Source: Azospirillum thiophilum (GTDB taxonomy: Bacteria > Pseudomonadota > Alphaproteobacteria > Azospirillales > Azospirillaceae). From it: 64,000 bases of DNA. This document shows positions 14,984-24,278 of the stretch, piece after piece. Under the pieces are notes generated by a model. It had not been told where the DNA came from. It ran no database searches and saw only the letters and a list, made by a program, of their open reading frames with translations. The DNA lies in NCBI RefSeq assembly GCF_001305595.1, contig NZ_CP012401.1, forward strand, positions 744,001 through 808,000, in the 5' to 3' direction. The position numbers and the translations under genes are program-made. Numbering within the stretch: position 1 is the stretch's first letter; every line of letters begins with the position of its first letter.

Positions 14984-17900
14984 GTGGCCCAGGGCATGGA
15001 ATGGCACCTCGCCGAGCAACCCACCATCGCCTGCCTTGAGGCCATGGGCTACCGCTTCGTCCCGCCGGAGGAGCATGCCGGTCTGCGGGACGGCGAGAAT
15101 CAGGTGCTGTTCCGCCCCCACCTCGTCGAGGCCATCCAGCGGATCAACGGCGTCTCCCTGGCCGATGCCCAGGCCGCCTACGCCGACCTCGTGTCGATCA
15201 CCGACAACGAAGCGTGGCTCAAAAAGCTCCGCGGCGACTTCAGTCGGCCGGTGCAGGGGGAGGCGACGCGGCGGACCCTGCGGGTGGTCGATTTCGCCAA
15301 CCCGGCCAACAACCGGCTGACCGTCACCCACCAGTTCCGCGTCAAGGCCGAACGGACCCGGATTCCCGACGTGGTGGTTCACCTGAACGGCATCCCGGTG
15401 GTGGTGATCGAGTGCAAGAGCCCGATCAATTCCAAGGACAAGACCGGCGAGGCGTTCGACCAGATCCGGCAGTATGAGCGGGACATCCCCCGGTTGTTCC
15501 TGTCCAACGTCTTCAACCTCGTCACCGACGGCACCAACTGCCTCTACGGCTCCACCGGCAGCCCGTCGAAGTTCTTCGCGGCGTGGCGGGACCCGTGGCC
15601 CCGCCAGGAGGCCGACTTCACCGACGAATTGTCCAAGGGGCTGTGGTGCCTGCTGGAGCCGTCCCGCTTGCTCGACCTGATCGCCCACTTCGTGGTGTTC
15701 GAGAAGACCGAGGAGGGCATCGTCAAGAAGATGTGCCGCTACCAGCAGTTCCGGGCGGTCAACAAGATCGTCGAGCGGGTGGTGGAGAACCGGCACCGGC
15801 GGGGGCTGGTGTGGCACACCCAGGGGTCGGGCAAGTCGCTGACCATGGCCTTCGCCGCCCTGAAGCTGAAGACCCACCGGACGGTGGAGTCGCCCGAACT
15901 GACCAACCCCAACATCCTGGTGCTGACCGACCGGGTGGATCTGCACACCCAAATCACCACCACCTTCATCGCCTGCGGCCTGCCGAACCCGACCGACATC
16001 GGCAGCATCCGCGATCTGCGGACCCTGATGGACGGCAAGACGGACGGGTTGATGGCCCTTTCGACCATCTTCAAGTTCCAGGGGTCCGAAGAGGCGGTCG
16101 CGAACTCCGCCACCTGGATCGTCATGGTGGACGAGGCCCACCGCACCCAGGAAAAGGACCTCGGGGCCTTCCTGCGGAAGACTCTGCCCGACGCCCGCTT
16201 CTTCGGCTTCACCGGCACGCCGATCAAGAAGGACGACAAGGATACCTACGCCAACTTCGGCGTGGTCGGCGAAGGCTATCTCGACAAGTACGGCATCGAC
16301 GACGCCGTGGCCGACGGGGCGACGGTGCCGATCTACTACACCGGCCGCAAGACCGACTGGCATATCGACGAGGCCAAGATCGACATCCTGTTCGACCAGT
16401 GGTTCGCCGACCTGCCCGACGACAAGCTTGCGGAACTGAAGAAGCGGGGCGTGACGGTCGCCGATCTGGTCAAGCACCCGAGGCGGATCGCCCTGATCGC
16501 CTACGACATCTGGACCCACTTCAAGGAATACGCCCGCCCCGACGGCTTCAAGGCCCAGATCGTCGCCTTCGACCGCGAGGCGGTCATCCTCTACAAGCGG
16601 GCCTTGGATGCGGTCATCGCCGCCGATCTGGCCGCCGAGGGCATGCCCATCGAAGACGCCCAGGCGATGGCGGCGGACATGTCGGCCTGCGTCTACTCGT
16701 CGTCGCAGGAGGACGCGAAGCCGAGCGAGGACGCGTACACCCAGTCGATCCGCGACGGCCTTGTCGCCCACTATCTGGACGACAAGGCCGAGATCGATGT
16801 GAAGAAGGCGTTCGGCAAGAAGGGCGTCCGGCCGGATTTCCTGATCGTCTGCGACAAGCTGCTGACCGGGTTCGACGCCCCCGTCGAGTCCGTCATGTAT
16901 CTCGACAAGCCGCTGAAGGAGCACGGCCTGCTCCAGGCCATCGCCCGTACCAACCGGGTCGCCGACGCCCGCAAACGAAACGGGCTGATCGTCGATTACA
17001 TCGGCGTGTCCGCTCATCTGGACAGGGCTCTCGCCTCCTACCGGGCCGACGATGTCCGCAACGCCATGCGGGATCTGGACGACCTCCGCAACCAGCTTCG
17101 GGCCGCCCACGCCGCCGTGCTCCACATGATGAAGGGGGTGAAGCGGGCCGGCGGGCGACTGGACAAGGACAGCCTGAAGGCCGAGTTCGACCAGCTTGTC
17201 GCCCGGCTGAAACCCGACGAGACCCAGTGGATCGAGTTCCGCAAGGCGGCCCGCGAGTTCATCGGCCTGTACGAGGCCGTCAGCCCGGACCCCTGCGTGC
17301 TGGAGTTCACCGCCGACCTGAAATGGGTGGCCCTGTTCCTCCAGTACGCCACCCAGGCCATCGAGAAGCGGGAGGCGTTCGACCAGCGGTCCTACAGCCG
17401 TAAGATCCGCGACATGCTGGAACGCCACCTCGACGCCACCGGGCTGAGCGTGACGGTGAAGCTCCGCCACATCACCGATCCGGAGTTCTGGGAGGACTTC
17501 AAGGTCGAGGGCAAGACGGAGGACGACCTCAAGACGGCGGCGATCCGCAAGACCACCGAACTCCGCAAGGTCGTCTACGAGCGGCTGGGCCAGAACGCCC
17601 ACCAGTACGGCAAATTCTCCGACCGGCTGCGGGAGTTGCTGGAGAAGTTGGAGGGTGCCCAGCTTTCCTGGGCCGACACGCTGAGTAAGTTGCAGGATCT
17701 CGCCAAGGACCTGGAAGCCGAGGCGACCGCCCATGAGGAGGCCGGGATGTCGCAGGGGGCATATGGCATTCTCCAGGTCCTCCTAGCCTTCCACGCGGGG
17801 GATGGAGCGGATGGGCTGGCGGAGCGGATCGCCGCCCTCTATGAGGATGATGCGACCGCCCCGCGACTGTGGCAGGAGAAGGAGGGGCTGCGGCGGTCGC

Positions 17901-18007
17901 TGCGACAGCAGGTCCGCGGCTTGGCCCACGAATTCGGCCTGGGGAACCTCAAGGAGGTCTCCGAGCAGGTCGAGGAGTTCGCCCTCAAGCAGTTCGCCAA
18001 GGTCTGA
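14984..18007 (+). CDS. hsdR: Type I restriction endonuclease subunit HsdR
   Basis: The GTG start is supported by AGGGAG seven bases upstream. The 1007-residue protein has the N-terminal PD-ExK nuclease (VVVIECKSPIN; E143, K145), then an SF2 translocase with Walker A QGSGKS at 280-285, DEAH at 383-386 and FTGTPI just after, and a second RecA domain ending AIARTNRVADARKR. A long helical C-terminus binds the methylase core. It is intact. Without complete HsdS it cannot be targeted, so restriction is predicted off. It continues the operon into the YgjP-type gene three bases later. Confidence 0.96.
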   Translation: MAQGMEWHLAEQPTIACLEAMGYRFVPPEEHAGLRDGENQVLFRPHLVEAIQRINGVSLADAQAAYADLVSITDNEAWLKKLRGDFSRPVQGEATRRTLRVVDFANPANNRLTVTHQFRVKAERTRIPDVVVHLNGIPVVVIECKSPINSKDKTGEAFDQIRQYERDIPRLFLSNVFNLVTDGTNCLYGSTGSPSKFFAAWRDPWPRQEADFTDELSKGLWCLLEPSRLLDLIAHFVVFEKTEEGIVKKMCRYQQFRAVNKIVERVVENRHRRGLVWHTQGSGKSLTMAFAALKLKTHRTVESPELTNPNILVLTDRVDLHTQITTTFIACGLPNPTDIGSIRDLRTLMDGKTDGLMALSTIFKFQGSEEAVANSATWIVMVDEAHRTQEKDLGAFLRKTLPDARFFGFTGTPIKKDDKDTYANFGVVGEGYLDKYGIDDAVADGATVPIYYTGRKTDWHIDEAKIDILFDQWFADLPDDKLAELKKRGVTVADLVKHPRRIALIAYDIWTHFKEYARPDGFKAQIVAFDREAVILYKRALDAVIAADLAAEGMPIEDAQAMAADMSACVYSSSQEDAKPSEDAYTQSIRDGLVAHYLDDKAEIDVKKAFGKKGVRPDFLIVCDKLLTGFDAPVESVMYLDKPLKEHGLLQAIARTNRVADARKRNGLIVDYIGVSAHLDRALASYRADDVRNAMRDLDDLRNQLRAAHAAVLHMMKGVKRAGGRLDKDSLKAEFDQLVARLKPDETQWIEFRKAAREFIGLYEAVSPDPCVLEFTADLKWVALFLQYATQAIEKREAFDQRSYSRKIRDMLERHLDATGLSVTVKLRHITDPEFWEDFKVEGKTEDDLKTAAIRKTTELRKVVYERLGQNAHQYGKFSDRLRELLEKLEGAQLSWADTLSKLQDLAKDLEAEATAHEEAGMSQGAYGILQVLLAFHAGDGADGLAERIAALYEDDATAPRLWQEKEGLRRSLRQQVRGLAHEFGLGNLKEVSEQVEEFALKQFAKV

Positions 18008-18010
18008 TCC

Positions 18011-18751
18011 ATGCCCATGCTGACGGTCGGCAGCGTCGAGATCCCCTACGTCCTGCGTCGCTCCGACGCGGCGACGCGGGCACGCATCACCGTCACCCCC
18101 GACAGCGTCGAGGTGGTCGTGCCCACCGCCGCCACCGAGGACGAGATTGCCGGGGTGCTCCACCGCCGCAGGGCATGGCTGTACGAGCAGACCCGCCACA
18201 TGGCCGAGCGGATGGCCCGCTCCAATGCCGTCCGGCGGTTCGTCAGCGGGGCCAAGATCCCCTACCGCGGCCGGCTCATGCGGCTGCGGGTCGAGCCCTG
18301 CGACGACACGCTGGTGAGTGTCGCCTACCGCAACGGCTTCCTGGTCGGCTGCCCGCGGTCCGTGGCTCCCGCCTCCCACGACGACCTGATCGAGTCGGCC
18401 TTGCGGCTGTGGCTGAGGAAGCGGCTCCGCCAGGATGTCGCCGACCTCGTCCGCCGACACGGCGAGCCGAACGGGCTGAAGCCCAGAGATGTCCGGGTCA
18501 AGGACCAGAAGCATGTCTGGGGAAGCTGCGGGATCGACCGCGTCGTAAACCTGAACTGGCAGTTGGTCTTCGCCCCCCGGACGGTGCTGGAATACGCGGT
18601 GGTCCATGAACTCTGCCACCTGCGGCACCGCACCCACGACCGGGCCTTCTGGGGGCTGGTCGGAACCATCCTGCCGGACTGGGAGGCCAGGAAGGCATGG
18701 CTGGACCAGAACGAGCATTTCCTGACGCTGCGACGCGTGGAGCCGACCTGA
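18011..18751 (+). CDS. YgjP-type metallopeptidase-like protein
   Basis: The 246-residue protein carries the zincin motif HELCH with a downstream His (HRTHDRAFW) and the preceding VWGSC, typical of the YgjP/DUF45 family (PF01863), predicted Zn-dependent peptidases. Members are regularly placed directly after hsdR in type I loci; the target is unknown. Its stop overlaps the start of the mrr gene (TGATG), so the two are coupled. Confidence 0.88.
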   Translation: MPMLTVGSVEIPYVLRRSDAATRARITVTPDSVEVVVPTAATEDEIAGVLHRRRAWLYEQTRHMAERMARSNAVRRFVSGAKIPYRGRLMRLRVEPCDDTLVSVAYRNGFLVGCPRSVAPASHDDLIESALRLWLRKRLRQDVADLVRRHGEPNGLKPRDVRVKDQKHVWGSCGIDRVVNLNWQLVFAPRTVLEYAVVHELCHLRHRTHDRAFWGLVGTILPDWEARKAWLDQNEHFLTLRRVEPT

Positions 18752-19668
18752 TGGCCATTCCCGATTTCCAGACCTTGATGCTCCCCGTGCTGAAGATCGC
18801 CGCCGGGGGTGGCGAGGTCCGCATCCGCGACGTAGTGGACATTCTTGCGGACGAGTTTGCCCTGACCGACGAGGAGCGGGCTCATCGCGTGCCGTCGAAA
18901 CAACAGACGACCTTTGGCAACCGCGTGAGTTGGGCAAAGAGCTATCTCAGCAAAGCCGGGTTGGTCGAACTGACCCGACGAGCACATTTCCGTATCACCG
19001 AGACCGGCCGACAGGTGCTGAACTCGCCCCCTGACCGGATCACTGTCCGGTTCCTGGAGCAGTTTCCAGCCTTTAAGGAAGCACGTGAAGGCGAGGCCGA
19101 GGCGGTGGCGGCCACCGAGACCGTACTGCCGGTTGCCGACAACCCGCTCACCCCCGATGAGGTGATGCGTCAAGCCCACGCCCGAATCGAGGCGTCGCTG
19201 GCCGACGAAATCCTTCAGCGTGTCCAATCCGGAACGCCCGCGTTCTTCGAGAAGACGGTGGTCCGCCTGCTGATCACCATGGGCTATGGCGGGTCGGTGA
19301 CGGAACTGGACAAGGCTTTGGTCGGGAAGTCCGGCGACGACGGCGTGGACGGTGTCATCGACCAGGACCCGCTCGGGTTGGACCGGGTCTATGTCCAGGC
19401 CAAGCGGTACGCCGACGGCAACACCGTCGGGGCAGGGGCGATCCGCGACTTCTTCGGCAGCCTGAACCTGTTCAAGGCGACCAAGGGACTATTCGTTACC
19501 ACCTCCGCCTTCACCACGTCGGCCAGGGAGACGGCCGACCGGCTCGGCACCCGCATCGTGTTGATCGATGGAATCCAACTGGCCAAGCTCATGATCCGGC
19601 ACGAGGTCGGATGCAGGATCGAGGAGACCCTGCACATCAAGAGAGTGGACGAGGACTTCTTCGAATAA
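18751..19668 (+). CDS. mrr: Mrr-like restriction endonuclease
   Basis: The 305-residue protein has an N-terminal winged-helix Mrr_N domain (residues about 1-90, with RVSWAKSYLSKAGLVE) and a C-terminal Mrr catalytic domain: FEKTVVRLLITMGYGG, GDDGVDGVI (Asp) and VYVQAKRY (the Q-x-K form of PD-(D/E)-x-K). Mrr enzymes cut modified DNA. Beside a type I system it suggests a two-sided defence island. The ATG overlaps the previous stop. It looks intact and may be the only active nuclease of the locus. Confidence 0.92.
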   Translation: MAIPDFQTLMLPVLKIAAGGGEVRIRDVVDILADEFALTDEERAHRVPSKQQTTFGNRVSWAKSYLSKAGLVELTRRAHFRITETGRQVLNSPPDRITVRFLEQFPAFKEAREGEAEAVAATETVLPVADNPLTPDEVMRQAHARIEASLADEILQRVQSGTPAFFEKTVVRLLITMGYGGSVTELDKALVGKSGDDGVDGVIDQDPLGLDRVYVQAKRYADGNTVGAGAIRDFFGSLNLFKATKGLFVTTSAFTTSARETADRLGTRIVLIDGIQLAKLMIRHEVGCRIEETLHIKRVDEDFFE

Positions 19669-19677
19669 CAGCCGGGC

Positions 19678-21285
19678 CTACGCCGGGAACGGGGCGAGCA
19701 TCAGGTGGACAAGGTCCAGTTCCGGGTAGCGGACTTTGGAGATGGCCTCCAGAAGGGTAGATGCCCGGAACCCCCGACCGTAGAACTCGGCACTTTCCGA
19801 GCCCATGTCGCCGTTGTCGCCGGCCCAACCGCCAAGGGCCAGGGCAAGCTCACGGTCGACCCGAGCCTCCCGGAGAGCATCCCGGAAGTTGTGTCGGAAG
19901 CTATGGAAGCAAGTCCGGCCAGCCGACGCCCCCGCCTTCTGGAGGAACCGCCGGAACCACTTCGAGAATACATCGGAGTAATATCCGGTTTTTGCCGGAA
20001 GTAGTTCCGGAAACAGTTTGGCGTTCCTCTTCCGCCGCTGCTCGCTGACGTACTCATCGAATCCCGCCGCAAGCAGCGTGGGGTGGACCGGGATAACCCG
20101 CTCGCTGCTGCCGGTCTTGAGCCGCTTGTCGTCGGTTCCCTTGATCGCCTCAGCCGTGACCACGAAGCACAGGGTGCCGTCGATCACCCGGACATCCTCG
20201 GTGTTCATCTGGCAGATCTCGTTGAGCCGCATGCCCGAAAACAAGCCGATCAGCGGCACCCAGAAGCGTCCCCGCCGGGGACGGGCGTCTCCCGGCTTGG
20301 CGTAGCCGTGGTCGTCGTCCTGGCAACCGGTGTAGAGCGGGGCGGTGAAGATGGCTTGAAGCTGCTTTGGGGTGAATGGCTGCCGCTTGTCCTTGCGATT
20401 GGTGGTGTCCACGACGCCAAGCCCCTTCGCTGGATTCCGGTCGATGAACCCCTCGTTGACCGCCCAGGTCAGGAGGGCGGACAGCTTTGTCATGTAACCG
20501 TTCACGGTCGCGGGGCTGAGGCCGGACGCCTTGCCGGCGTCGCGGGTTTTCTGGGCGATCTCACGTGCGGTCAGGTCGGGGTACCGCTTGGTCGAGTTGG
20601 GCGGCAGCCACCGGAGGGTGTCCATGACCTCGCGGCAGGTCTCCCGGCCGATGTCGGACACCGGCGTGTCCTGGCCGATGATCTCGATCAGCAGCCCGAA
20701 AACCGTCTCGTAGGCCAGGATGGTCTTGCCGGATCGGATAACGCCGGGATCGGCCATGTAGGCGTCGTAGACCTGCTGGATGGTCTTCGCCTTGGCGGGG
20801 GCGACGGTAGGCACAACCGCCTCCGCGGCGACTGGTTGGGCGGCCTGGAGTTTTTCGGCGATGCGGCTGGCCAGCAGGTCCAGGTCGATCTGGATGGCGG
20901 GGCCGGTGGGCTCGGGCAGGACGGTGTTGGCCGACACCGAGGGGGCGGGGGGCAATAGGCAAGGCCTGTCGCACACGGCGTGGGCCGGGTCGCTTCCGAT
21001 GCCCCCACGGGCCGCCTCGAACAGTTCCTCGATCTGGAAGGCCACCCGGCGGGCCGCCCGGATGGCGTCGGGGTAGCTGCTGGTCCTAAGGGAGCGATTG
21101 ATGTGGGTCCGGCCCAGAACCGCCTGGAGGTCGGCCGGAACCCGCGTCCGGAACTGCCAGACGGCTCCCCGGATCCACAGCCCTGTGGGACGCCGCTTGG
21201 GCGACAGGAATGTGCGACACCCCGGATGGGCTGAAACGGCGGATTTTGAAGGCGATGAAGACGATTCGGCCGACGCCGCGTGCAA
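19678..21285 (-). CDS. int: Tyrosine site-specific integrase of the island
   Basis: The 535-codon frame has an N-terminal DUF6538-like part (WIRGAVWQFRTRVPADLQAV), a core-binding domain near residues 200-280, and the catalytic domain with Arg in LFSGMRLNEICQ, the H-x-x-R box HSFRHNFRDA and Tyr in AEFYGRGF. It seems complete and sits beside tRNA-Ala, the expected attachment site. The start is uncertain: only a TTG is available at 21285, and the frame stays open back into the tRNA T-arm. It converges on mrr with nine bases between. Confidence 0.92.
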   Translation of the reverse strand: MHAASAESSSSPSKSAVSAHPGCRTFLSPKRRPTGLWIRGAVWQFRTRVPADLQAVLGRTHINRSLRTSSYPDAIRAARRVAFQIEELFEAARGGIGSDPAHAVCDRPCLLPPAPSVSANTVLPEPTGPAIQIDLDLLASRIAEKLQAAQPVAAEAVVPTVAPAKAKTIQQVYDAYMADPGVIRSGKTILAYETVFGLLIEIIGQDTPVSDIGRETCREVMDTLRWLPPNSTKRYPDLTAREIAQKTRDAGKASGLSPATVNGYMTKLSALLTWAVNEGFIDRNPAKGLGVVDTTNRKDKRQPFTPKQLQAIFTAPLYTGCQDDDHGYAKPGDARPRRGRFWVPLIGLFSGMRLNEICQMNTEDVRVIDGTLCFVVTAEAIKGTDDKRLKTGSSERVIPVHPTLLAAGFDEYVSEQRRKRNAKLFPELLPAKTGYYSDVFSKWFRRFLQKAGASAGRTCFHSFRHNFRDALREARVDRELALALGGWAGDNGDMGSESAEFYGRGFRASTLLEAISKVRYPELDLVHLMLAPFPA

Positions 21286-21289
21286 CAGG

Positions 21290-21304
21290 GCGGTGTCACA
21301 CCGC
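21290..21304. promoter_or_regulatory. 15-base palindrome upstream of int
   Basis: Same perfect palindrome as at 3946-3960 (GCGGTGTCACACCGC on this strand), just upstream of the likely integrase start region. Candidate operator or accessory recombination site. Confidence 0.45.
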
Positions 21305-21362
21305 GGGGAATTCCGCCGCTTCCGGGCGAATTCCTGTGTTGCATCAATGTCTTGGGGGTGAT

Positions 21363-21379
21363 TGGTGGAGCCGAGGAGG
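21363..21379 (-). repeat. att core, 3' end of tRNA-Ala
   Basis: The last 17 bases of the tRNA, including CCA, equal the inverted copy at 3871-3887. The adjacent integrase leader marks this as the island junction. No direct-orientation copy was found to the left within the window, so the true far end probably lies outside it. Confidence 0.85.
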
Positions 21380-21438
21380 ATCGAACTCCCGACCTACGCA
21401 TTGCGAACGCGTCGCTCTCCCAGCTGAGCTACGGCCCC
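21363..21438 (-). tRNA. tRNA-Ala (anticodon CGC)
   Basis: The minus strand gives a full cloverleaf starting GGGGCCGTAGCTCAGCTGGG, anticodon loop TTCGCAA, T-loop TTCGATC, and encoded CCA. The G3-U70 pair that marks alanine tRNAs is present. The 3' end serves as the integration site of the island on its left. Confidence 0.97.
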
Positions 21439-21480
21439 ACACAAACACCGTCGCGTCTTCGTCGCTCCGGCGTGGCGCGG

Positions 21481-21509
21481 TTATTGTCCATGACGGGGGG
21501 GGCTGTCAA
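21481..21509 (-). promoter_or_regulatory. Predicted promoter of tRNA-Ala
   Basis: On the minus strand a perfect TTGACA (21504-21509) and a weak CAATAA (21481-21486) are 17 bases apart, about 43 bases before the tRNA. Confidence 0.5.
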
Positions 21510-21685
21510 GCGCTCTGTTCGGAAAAAATGCAGCGGATGATCGGGGGCGCCGGCCGGCGCTTCCGAACCCGCCGTACTGGACAGCCCTTGCCGCTTATGC
21601 TTAGGGTGCCCGGAAAAGGCTGGCGCCCGCTTCGCAGTGCGCTGCGCGCGGCCGTCGCAAAGAACCGCCATGGAGCTGGCCCGGC

Positions 21686-21970
21686 ATGATCGCGCTGTAT
21701 TTGCTCATCAACACCATCCTGGATCTGTTCTTTTGGATCCTCATCCTGTCGGCCATCCTCAGCTGGCTGGTCGCCTTCAACGTGGTGAACACGCGCAACC
21801 GCGCGGTCTATCTGATCGGCGATTTCCTGTACCGGGTGACCGAGCCGGTGCTGCGCCCGATCCGCCGTGTCCTGCCCAACATGGGCGGGCTCGACCTGTC
21901 GCCGATCGTGGTGCTGCTGGCGATCTCCTTCATCCAGAACCTGCTGGCCCAGTACTGGCCGCGCATGTGA
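21686..21970 (+). CDS. yggT: YggT family membrane protein
   Basis: The 94-residue protein has two membrane segments ([18 protein letters not shown] and [18 protein letters not shown]) with [18 protein letters not shown] between them, the standard YggT pattern. The family is an inner-membrane protein linked to osmotic response or division in different bacteria; its exact role is unclear. It overlaps the next gene by one base (TGATG), and yggT-DUF167 pairing is common. Confidence 0.93.
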   Translation: MIALYLLINTILDLFFWILILSAILSWLVAFNVVNTRNRAVYLIGDFLYRVTEPVLRPIRRVLPNMGGLDLSPIVVLLAISFIQNLLAQYWPRM

Positions 21971-22311
21971 TGGCGATGCCGTCCCCGTTCGAGGCCGTCG
22001 CCGACGGCCTGCGGGTGGCGCTGCGGGTGACGCCCAAGGCGTCGCGCAACGCGGTCACCGGGCTGGCGGAGACGGCAGGGGGCGGCAGGGTCCTGAAGGT
22101 GGCGGTCACGACCGTGCCGGAAAACGGCAAGGCCAACGAGGCCGTCATAAAACTGTTGTCGAAAGCGTGGAAAGTGCCGAAGACCAGCCTGACGGTGGTG
22201 GCCGGCGCCACCGATCGGAACAAGATACTGCATGTGGCCGGCGACCCGGCGGCTCTGCTGCCGCGGCTGTCGGCCCTGATCGACGATGTGGGCAGCGAGG
22301 GTGGAGAGTAG
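21970..22311 (+). CDS. yggU: DUF167 (YggU) family protein
   Basis: The 113-residue protein shows the DUF167 pattern [35 protein letters not shown] and [14 protein letters not shown]. Function is unknown. Its start codon overlaps the yggT stop, and its stop lies one base before the folD start, so the three form one transcript. Confidence 0.93.
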   Translation: MAMPSPFEAVADGLRVALRVTPKASRNAVTGLAETAGGGRVLKVAVTTVPENGKANEAVIKLLSKAWKVPKTSLTVVAGATDRNKILHVAGDPAALLPRLSALIDDVGSEGGE

Positions 22312-22312
22312 C

Positions 22313-23269
22313 ATGGCGGACGCAAGGATCATCGACGGCAAGGCCTTCGCGGCCGGCCTGCGTGCGCGGGTGGCGGACGGGGTGGCGGCGCTGAAGGCAA
22401 GCCACGGCGTCACCCCCGGTCTGGCCGTCGTGCTGGTCGGCGAGGATCCGGCGAGCCAGGTCTATGTCCGCTCCAAGGAGCGGGCGCTGGTCGACCTCGG
22501 CATGAACAGCTTCGACCACCATGAGCCGGCCGACATGGCCGAATCCGACCTGCTGGCGCTGATCGACCGGCTGAACGCCGATCCGGCCGTGCATGGCATC
22601 CTGGTCCAGCTGCCGCTGCCGCGCCACATCGACAGCCAGAAGGTGCTGGGCCGCATCGTGCCGGAGAAGGACGCCGACGGCTTCCACATCGTCAATGCCG
22701 GCCTGCTCGCCACCGGCCAGCCGGGCGCCATCGTGCCCTGCACCCCGCTGGGCAGCCTGCTGCTGATCCGCGACACGCTGGGCCGCGACCTGAAGGGCAA
22801 GCGCGCGCTGGTGCTGGGCCGCTCCAACATCGTCGGCAAGCCGATGGCCCAGCTGCTGCTGCAGGCCGACTGCACGGTGACGATGGCCCATTCCCGCACC
22901 GCCGACCTTCCCGGCGAATGCCGCCGTGCCGACATCCTGGTCGCGGCGGTCGGCCGGCCGGAGATGGTGCGCGGCGACTGGATCAAGCCCGGCGCCACCG
23001 TGATCGACGTCGGCATCAACCGCGTGCCGGCGGCCGAGCCGGGCAAGACCCGGCTGGTCGGCGACGTCGCCTTCGACGAGGCGGTCAAGGTGGCGGGCGC
23101 CATCACGCCGGTTCCGGGCGGCGTCGGCCCGATGACCATCGCCTGCCTGATGCTGAACACGCTGGCCGCCGCCTGCCGCGCCGCCGGCGCGCCGGTACCG
23201 GAAGAGGCGGCCGCCCTGGGGAACGCCCAAGGGAACGCCCAACTGAACGCCCAGGGGATGGCGCGGTGA
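22313..23269 (+). CDS. folD: Bifunctional methylene-THF dehydrogenase/cyclohydrolase
   Basis: FolD interconverts 5,10-methylene-, methenyl- and 10-formyl-tetrahydrofolate. The 318-residue protein has the two signatures ([20 protein letters not shown] with the catalytic Lys region; and [15 protein letters not shown]) plus the NADP-binding [18 protein letters not shown] precedes the ATG. The C-terminus carries a short repeat ([13 protein letters not shown]) beyond the usual end, from a DNA slippage repeat at about 23219-23258. Overlaps the corA-like start. Confidence 0.97.
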   Translation: MADARIIDGKAFAAGLRARVADGVAALKASHGVTPGLAVVLVGEDPASQVYVRSKERALVDLGMNSFDHHEPADMAESDLLALIDRLNADPAVHGILVQLPLPRHIDSQKVLGRIVPEKDADGFHIVNAGLLATGQPGAIVPCTPLGSLLLIRDTLGRDLKGKRALVLGRSNIVGKPMAQLLLQADCTVTMAHSRTADLPGECRRADILVAAVGRPEMVRGDWIKPGATVIDVGINRVPAAEPGKTRLVGDVAFDEAVKVAGAITPVPGGVGPMTIACLMLNTLAAACRAAGAPVPEEAAALGNAQGNAQLNAQGMAR

Positions 23270-24261
23270 TCACGGTCCACGCCCGCGCCGAAGACGGGCG
23301 GGTGGTGCGCCAGCCGCTGGAGCTGGGCGAGGAGCTGCCGGCCGGCGCCGTCTGGATCGATCTTCTGCGCCCGACGGAAGCGGAGCGCGGCCATGTCGGC
23401 GCGCTCACCGGCTGCGACCTGCCGACGCGCGAGGAGATGAAGGAGATCGAGGCCTCCAGCCAGCTCTATGTCGAGGGCGAGGCGCTCTACATGACCTCCT
23501 CCATCATCTCGCGCGCCACCTCGCCCCATCCCGAACAGGGCGAGCTGACCTTCGTGCTGACGCCGCGCCACCTGATCACGCTGCGCTACACCGAACCGCT
23601 GCCCGTCATCACCTTCGCCGCCCGCAGCGTCCGCCAGCCCGAGCTGCTGGCGACGGGGGAGAGCGCACTGTTCGGCCTGCTCGACGCGGTGATCGACCGG
23701 GTCGCCGACGTGCTGGAGCTGGTCGGCGGCCGCATCGACGAGCTGTCGGCCCGCATCTTCGACGATTCGCTCGACGGCGGCGGTTTCGGCAAGGCGGCGA
23801 AGAAGCCGGACGAGTTGCAGGACGTGCTGCGCGGCATCGGCCGGGCCGGCGACCTCACCCACAAGGTGCGCGACAGCCTGGCCGGGCTGGACCGGCTGGT
23901 GGTGTTCCTGACCTCGGCCAGCGGCGGCCGGCTGAGCAAGGACCAGAAGACGGCGCTGAAGACGATGACGCGCGACCTGCGCTCGCTGACCGAACATGCC
24001 GGCTTCCTGGCGCATGAGGCGAACTTCCTGCTCGACGCGACGCTGGGCCTGATCAACATCGAACAGAACGCCATCATCAAGATCTTCTCGGTTGTGTCGG
24101 TGGCGCTGATGCCGCCCACCCTGATCGCGTCGGCCTACGGCATGAATTTCAGGCACATGCCGGAACTGGACTGGGACTTCGGCTATCCCATGGCCATCCT
24201 GCTGATGGTATTGTCGGCGGTGGTTCCCCTCTGGTACTTCCGCCGGCGCGGCTGGCTCTAA
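23266..24261 (+). CDS. CorA-family divalent cation transporter
   Basis: The 331-residue protein starts with GTG overlapping the folD stop (GTGA). It has a soluble N-terminal domain, a long helical stretch, and two C-terminal membrane helices with the pore motif YGMNF after [15 protein letters not shown]. The family carries Mg2+, or Zn2+/Co2+ in some branches. The residue after GMN is F and the loop is FRHMPELDW, which does not decide substrate. Likely Mg2+ transport. Confidence 0.9.
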   Translation: MITVHARAEDGRVVRQPLELGEELPAGAVWIDLLRPTEAERGHVGALTGCDLPTREEMKEIEASSQLYVEGEALYMTSSIISRATSPHPEQGELTFVLTPRHLITLRYTEPLPVITFAARSVRQPELLATGESALFGLLDAVIDRVADVLELVGGRIDELSARIFDDSLDGGGFGKAAKKPDELQDVLRGIGRAGDLTHKVRDSLAGLDRLVVFLTSASGGRLSKDQKTALKTMTRDLRSLTEHAGFLAHEANFLLDATLGLINIEQNAIIKIFSVVSVALMPPTLIASAYGMNFRHMPELDWDFGYPMAILLMVLSAVVPLWYFRRRGWL

Positions 24262-24278
24262 GCAGGGAAAACACGCCG

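Noticed and set aside
14954-17734. A 926-codon minus-strand frame opposite hsdR
   Set aside because: It mirrors the codon pattern of hsdR; composition (Val, Gly, Leu, His, Arg) is the usual antisense shadow of a high-GC gene.
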